A stretch of DNA of 64,000 nucleotides from Ancistrus triradiatus (Eukaryota; Chordata; Actinopteri; Siluriformes; Loricariidae): positions 156,101-220,100 of the forward strand of contig JAJAGP010000856.1 of NCBI GenBank assembly GCA_025084515.1, in the 5' to 3' direction. Positions 58,415 through 64,000 of the stretch are shown here, piece after piece. The notes under the pieces were generated by a model. The model did no database searches and was not told where the DNA came from. It saw only the letters and a program-made list of their open reading frames with translations. The first letter of the stretch is position 1. Every line of letters begins with the position of its first letter. Position numbers and translations under genes: made by a program.

Positions 58415-58760
58415 CAGATGTTCTCCGACTTATGGTGGGCTTGCATTCTGAAAAAACCATTGTAAGTTGAATGTATCATAAACTGAAGAGTTTAGGTATA
58501 CTGTATCATAGCATGGCCTATCTTAAACATACTTAAAACACTTACATTAACCTACAGACTGGTGAAATCATTAACACTAAGCTTATTTTATAATAAAGTG
58601 CTGAATATCTTATGTAATTTATTGAAAAATGTATTGAAAGTGAAAATCTAAATGGTTAGTCCCTTGACGATGCTGCTCTGCTTTGCTGTCCAGATGCCCA
58701 GTATCTGCAGGATCTGGCAACCCTGAAATTAATCAGTGACAAGGTATTGCTGGTTGCTTG
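58415..58760 (+). mobile_element. Non-autonomous DNA element, forward copy
   Basis: Left end TACAGATGTTCTCCGACTTA. The interior 'gtaagttgaatgtatcat', 'cttacattaacctacag' and 'aaatcattaacac' is repeated in reverse orientation at about 60240-60605. Confidence 0.55.
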
Positions 58761-59687
58761 GCATGTCCTCCACTGGTGGATTTATCTTAATTTAACAAGC
58801 ACTTAAACTATGAAAGTGAACTCATTGTATCTTTCCAATTCCAATCCCTTGTCCAATTCCTTTTAGTCTAGATTGATTCTTAATGGATGTGAGCCCACAG
58901 ATCCTGTAGAGAGTACAGTGTATACTGCTGTAATACATCAGCCAACCTAAGTGGCTGCCTTATATGAAGATAGCAAGTCACTTCAAGAAAAACCCAAACC
59001 ACCATTTATAGTCAAGCCAAAGATCTTGTTTTTGTCGACTGCGCCAGGTTTGAAAACAGATGTTATGCTAGACTCCCTGAAAAAAACTCACACATCTGTA
59101 TGCATGAGCCAAGTCCCACAGGCCTGCAGAAATGTGAATATTATGAAATCTTCTTGTGGAGTTACATCTGTGAACCCCTGGAGACACCCTGTGGAATATT
59201 CACATAAGAGCTGTCCTGATTTGTCAAAGCCCAGTGTGAAAATCCAGTCTCTGTCATTTCATATTTGTTTCTCTACTAAAGAATGTGTTCCATTTTAATT
59301 TTCTTTATCCTTAAGCCAGTGTTGAAGACTTATCAGCAAGATGAAGAATGCATTCCCTTAGGCTGTCAGAGGTCTGGAGCAGCTGGGCAGGGTTTGGATT
59401 GTGTCTGGGGGGTGGGCAGAGACACTACTCCCTGTCACAGCACATTGTCTAATTATAAAAACAGTTCCTTTAGAGGGGTGCCCTCAGGTATCAAGCTAAT
59501 AGTTTTACTGTGTCCCAACAGGTCAGTCTTTAAACCTATGCAAATAACTTAGGAACTGCTGTGCCATAGGTTTGCACTTTGTGTCTAGGAAAAGTGCCTG
59601 AAATCGTAAATCATTTCTTTATGAGCTACTCTTTGAGCTGAAACAGGGCCTGTTGCAAGAAGGTAAGAAGTACACAATTCTGTAAAT

Positions 59688-59845
59688 CAGTGGTTCCCAA
59701 AGTGGGGACTGTGGAGTTATTGCGGGGGTTGCAGCAAGGCAAGTGAATGAGGAGTGTTTAAGATACATACTGCATGTCACTCTGGGGCTCGAAAATATTC
59801 TTATCTACATAAGGGGGTGCTGCAGAAAATGTTTGGGAATCAGTG
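59688..59845. mobile_element. Short hAT-like MITE
   Basis: Starts CAGTGGTTCCCAAAGTGGGG and ends 'tgtttgggaatcagtg', an imperfect inverted copy. About 158 bp. Confidence 0.65.
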
Positions 59846-59869
59846 GTTTAGACTTTAGATATTACAGTA

Positions 59870-60776
59870 CAGTGGTACCTCGGTTCTCGACCACCTCGGA
59901 ACTCGTCGAATTCGGTTCTCGGCGCATTTTGACTAGAAAACTTTGTCTAGACTCTCGTCGTTTTCTTGGTATTTGACACACTTTCTTAAATTTGTATGAG
60001 TCGGGCTATGCGACTTGTTTCAACCGAAATTCGATTCACGATTTGCGATTTGGTACACAATGTTTTATTGATTCAGATTCACAATAGCTCTCGCTCAGAG
60101 ATGATCTGCACTGGGTTTATCGTGTTTTTCTTTATTTTTACATCTACAGTACTGTATTCTTTGTGCAAATAAGTCTCCATGAGTCCTAAAAAACTTAGTT
60201 CATAAGAGCCAACCCAAAGCAAAACAGGAATTGAATGCTCCAGTACACAGAGTGAGTTTTTTGCAATGCATTCATGCAATCTTTCAATCCATTACTCAGT
60301 AAATTACCTGAGATTTTTCAGCACTAAAATAAGTGGTGTGTTAATGATTTTGGCCAACTGTAGGTTAATGTAAGTGGTTTAAACTTTAACTTACTTATTA
60401 TTACTTATCCTGAGGCAGAATCTCCATCTACAGGCACCATAATGTAATTGCAGCCATTAAAGGTAGACCAGAAAATGAGAATAAGAAGCCAACTTCAGTC
60501 TCGCTTCCACTATGATACACCAAAGACTTGTTAAACACATCAGTTCATGATACATTTAACTTATGACAAACATATCCCCATTGTGAATCAGGGAGCACCT
60601 GTACAATACAACTTCATCAATGTATATAACGCCTTATACAGTGTGGATTTTCTGGGGGTCTGGAACGAATTAATTCAATTTACATTATTCCTTATGGGAA
60701 AAATTTGCTTGGTATCGTTTTCGGTTCTTGACAAGCCTTCTGGAAAGAATTAACTATGAGAACCGAGATACCACTG
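59870..60776. mobile_element. TA-flanked DNA transposon (CAGTGGTACCT ends) with a nested element
   Basis: Left end CAGTGGTACCTCGGTTCTC. The right end complement is CAGTGGTATCTCGGTTCTC. TA on both sides. A partial copy is at 20930-21238. It is interrupted by a reverse copy of the 58415 element at about 60240-60605. Confidence 0.8.
60240..60605 (-). mobile_element. Non-autonomous DNA element nested in the CAGTGGTACCT element
   Basis: The reverse complement begins TACAGGTGCTCCCTGATTCA and then follows 58415-58650 ('cttacattaacctacag', 'gtgctgaaaaatctc'). Confidence 0.6.
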
Positions 60777-60942
60777 TATAAGTATTTCCCCTTTTTGAAA
60801 CTCAAGGGTTTAGATCAAACCAACCTAGATTCACACATCAGTCTGCCAAATGGTGAAGTTCCCTGGAGTCCAATGGTTCTGTGGGTTACACCATTCGAGC
60901 TGACACTTTAAGATTGCATGCCACTCTAAGGCAGTGAAAACC

Positions 60943-60973
60943 CAATCCCCCCACCCCCCACCCCCCCCACCCA
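60943..60973. repeat. C-rich tract
   Basis: Runs of C broken by single A (about 31 bp). Confidence 0.9.
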
Positions 60974-60979
60974 CTATTC

Positions 60980-62190
60980 TGATGAACAGTTGTGCTGTCT
61001 GTGCTTCAGCTCAGGAACTTTGTAGTAAGTGGTGCAGTCGATGACCAGTTGTAAGTTGCATAAATTGCCAAATCTTTCTTTCTGAATAAGCCTGGTTTTG
61101 TTTCCCCAGGATTTCCCACCTTGCAGTATCGCCCCTGTCATTGATGACCACCTGTCCTCCATTTCCCTCAACCCCCATTTAAATGTGCGCACTAGACCTG
61201 TCATTGGCTTTGTACTCATGTTTTATGGGCTTGATTTTTTATGCCCATTTCCTTGCTTTGAAAGAGCCTCATAATGAGATGGAGAGAGCACAGGACTAGC
61301 AGATGGAGGAAAATTACCCTAGCAAACAGTGTGCCTGTGGACTTCTGCTCAGTTTAAACTGCTGAGAGTCGAAGTGAGCGAGCTAGAGAGTGGTTAAGAA
61401 GCTGGGAAGATGTGCATTTTGTTCCTTTGAGAGACTGAAATGGACTACATTTTTACATTTGCTGTCTGATGCAGCCGTGCTCTCTTAATACCTCAGACAT
61501 TTTCACACTCAGTTTATCATTACAATGGAAATGATTTTAAATTCAGAGCCGATGTTCTAAACAATTTTAGCTTATTTAGAAGCTGCCATAATATTGCTAT
61601 TTCACAATACTGCATTTTCAGCTTTAGGATGAAGCAAGAGCCTCAGAATATGGAGGTTCTTAACTCTACAGTGGTTCCTGATGCAAAGAAACAGGGCATT
61701 GTAGGGAATGTAGGTCTGGAAAGAGGCGTACTTCCTTCTGTAAACACACATCAGTGATTAGTGAGCCATTCTCCATACATGACTCCCCCTGAGAGGACTG
61801 CTGTCTGGGGAGTACTCAACAAGATCCCAGCAAGCATGAGGTCTGGAACAGAGCCCAGAAAAGGAATTTGGAGAAACACAAAAAAGAGGTGGTGGAGTTT
61901 GGGTTATGTCTACTGCCCAGAGTACTGGAACATTTCTGCCACAAAACTGGAATTGCACTCTGTAATTGACCATCCGTCCCGTACCAAAGGTTCTAGTTAT
62001 AGCAGTTCCGGCACCAAAAGGAACTAATGGTAGTCCAGAGTGGAGCTAGTGGCACTCTTCCATTATTATAGGTCAGAGCTAATGATGGGAAAGCCCTTCG
62101 CAACAAGCCATTATAACAATAACTATGATGCAGTCATTATGGGTTGGTCCATGAAACAACTGTTGAGACTAAAGAATGGTATTAAAGGCT
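60980..62190. other. Non-coding, probably intronic
   Basis: No domain-bearing frame. Short ATTA-containing blocks near 61260-61500 show nothing diagnostic. Confidence 0.4.
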
Positions 62191-62195
62191 TTTTT

Positions 62196-62376
62196 ACATT
62201 TAGGTCATTTAGCAGACACCCTTATCCATATCAGTTTACAACTGATACGGTCTAAACAATTGTGGGTTAAGGACCTTGCTCAAGGGCCCCACAGTGGCAG
62301 CTTGACAGATATGGGATTTGAAACCTGGACCTTTTTATCCATAGTCCAATACCTTAACCACAATGCCACCACATCC
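62196..62376 (-). repeat. tRNA-derived SINE
   Basis: In reverse orientation: tail 'catttagcagacacccttat', middle 'ggaccttgctcaagggccc', and head complement 'ggatttgaaacct' with 'taccttaaccacaatgccac'. Confidence 0.8.
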
Positions 62377-62379
62377 TGT

Positions 62380-64000
62380 CGCGTGACAATAAAAGTTAGC
62401 TGCTGGGAAAGGCAGTTCATGAGGACCTGGGTTCGAACCCCGGGTTCAGCCTGAAAGACCTATGGACTGGCTAAGCACAGGAAAGTGTGAAGATGACAGG
62501 CAGATGAGGGAGAGAATTAAATAAAAGTGAGATGGATATTTCCATGAACGCTGAATGAGAGAAAGGTGAAATATGCAGTGGTCAGCTGGAAAGAATGTAA
62601 GGGATAGCAGAACAAGAAAAAGTGGTTAATTAAGCAGACTTGAAAGGAGAAGCTATTGATGGAAAGACAGTGTCTCATTAACAGCCTGCACTCTGGCCAC
62701 CTGCCCATTTATGCTTCTCTCGATCCAACATCAGACTCAGGCCATGTGCTGCTGCACGCCCAGAAAAATGGCCTCCAGCTGGATTGAGGACTTTTTGATT
62801 CATCCAAGGACACCAGAGAATGTGTGCACTTTGATTTATCTTCTTCAACTTCTTTGTTTACTTCTGGTGGCAGCAGCTGGTCTGGTATAAAGGAGACTGT
62901 CTAGTGTGTTCTGCAGTGAATTGAGTACCCACCCATCGTGCTTTCTTGCGCTATACAAAATAGGGATTAATCTCCTATCTTACTGGGTGTCGTACCATGA
63001 GAACATGCTCCACAAACTCTTATTCTGAGTGCCTTTGCACTGATGAACACTAACTGAACATTCATGTAGAGTGAGGCATTAAAATGGGATGACATCATTC
63101 TGTAATGACTTCTTTTTCAAATGAAGAACAGGCTATCACGAAAAGGAGACTCAGCTTCCAAAGGCACTCTCCTGTAGCAGTGAGCTCAAGGACATTTGAA
63201 AGACATGGACAAGATGTTAATGGGATTTTTAGATTTTGGACGGAGGGTAAGGTTATTAAAAACAACACAACAACTGTGGGTACATTTAATAATTAACTTA
63301 ATATGGGCATAAATGGGATGTATTCACTAAAATACAACAGATTGGGACCAATTTAAAATCCACCAATAATGGGATGCCTGGGTGGCACAGCGGTCTTATA
63401 CAGTAACTCACCAACGTGGAGACCTGAGATAGAGCAAAGTCATTATAAGACAAGTCTGTTCACTTCGCTGCCATCTTGGTAACGCTGCCGGGCATTTATT
63501 TCCAGCCATACAAGACCAGACTCCAATGTCTTTGACTGGGGAGAGACCTATATATTTGTGAATGTTTAAAGTACTTATTTAGAATCGCTGGTATAATCTG
63601 ATGAAACTAGTATAACTTACTTGCACTCTTTGGTTCAAATAACACAGAAAAATAAAATTTTTCAGGTCATCCAGGCTACTATACATGCGCATCCCGCCAC
63701 TACAACATGGGCCAAGGCTTGCCTCTAACACACACCTTTACTAATATGCCGATTGGTTCTTTCTAATGATGGGTTGGGGCTTCTGTATCACAGCCACCAT
63801 TGTTGGCCCCATTTATATTTCAACCAGGGATCAGTCTCCTCCTTATGTAGTGTCTCTGGATGATTCTGAACTTTAGCTAGCTAATATATGGTGACCTACT
63901 AGCTATGAGCTGATTCATGAAACAGCTGATGAGACGAAGGTGCAACATTAAAGTCCTTTTTTTAACTGATGAACAGTTTTTTTTACTCTTGGAAAAATAC
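62380..64000. other. Non-coding apart from the SINE fragment at 63370
   Basis: No gene recognised. The stretch 62620-62900 is free of recognisable repeats. Confidence 0.4.
63370..63470 (+). repeat. Short tRNA-derived SINE-like fragment
   Basis: 'gcctgggtggcacagcggt' and 'caccaacgtggagacctgag' look like a tRNA-like head with a worn B-box. Confidence 0.45.

Noticed and set aside
58951..59298. 115-codon open frame on the plus strand
   Set aside because: No recognisable domain, no splice context and no repeat of the pattern; it fits chance in probable intron sequence.

Overview
The window reads as ray-finned fish nuclear DNA. It is AT-rich and intron-rich, with vertebrate splice sites. It is packed with repeats typical of teleosts: at least five Tc1-like transposon families, hAT-like miniature elements, tRNA-derived SINEs, LINE 3' tails, a decayed Ty3/Gypsy element and long (TA)n, (TG)n and (CT)n tracts. 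The SINE and Tc1 types would fit an otophysan such as a catfish, but the species cannot be fixed from this sequence alone. No bacterial-type operons, CRISPR arrays, rRNA or intact tRNA genes are visible.

The main genic content is a tandem cluster of three paralogous genes on the minus strand, between about 12.4 and 30.2 kb. Each has a 43-nt signal-peptide exon, one V-type immunoglobulin exon (303-306 nt), a 97-nt transmembrane exon, a 46-49-nt cytoplasmic exon and a final exon followed by an AATAAA signal. All exon phases match (1, 1, 2, 0), so these are real spliced genes for small single-Ig-domain type I membrane proteins, probably leukocyte receptors or adhesion proteins. Gene 2 (21.8-24.1 kb) is intact as far as can be read. 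Gene 1 (to 20.2 kb) has an intact receptor part, a first intron stretched to 4.3 kb by nested Tc1 elements and a lost acceptor at the last exon. Gene 3 (27.7-30.0 kb) carries a nonsense codon inside the Ig domain. Each unit has a similar 5' flank, and units 2 and 3 have a similar hAT-like segment downstream. A further copy of that segment at 32.8-33.4 kb suggests a fourth, lost unit.

A second gene start lies on the plus strand near 51.9-52.2 kb: a non-coding first exon followed by an exon that encodes only a signal peptide. The rest of that gene probably lies beyond the window or in exons not recognised here.

Layout: 0-5.8 kb, repeats plus a possible terminal exon and a possible promoter; 5.8-9.8 kb, a Gypsy element with both LTRs and broken pol; 9.8-12.4 kb, non-coding with an hAT remnant; 12.4-33.4 kb, the Ig gene cluster with its transposons; 31.2-43.9 kb, Tc1, LINE and SINE remnants and a GC-rich block; 45-47 kb, SINEs and a Tc1 fragment; 47.5-48.3 kb, a repeat-free stretch that may be a conserved non-coding element; 48.8-50.4 kb, a nearly complete Tc1; 51.9-52.2 kb, the new gene start; 52-64 kb, probable first-intron sequence with nested DNA transposons and SINEs.
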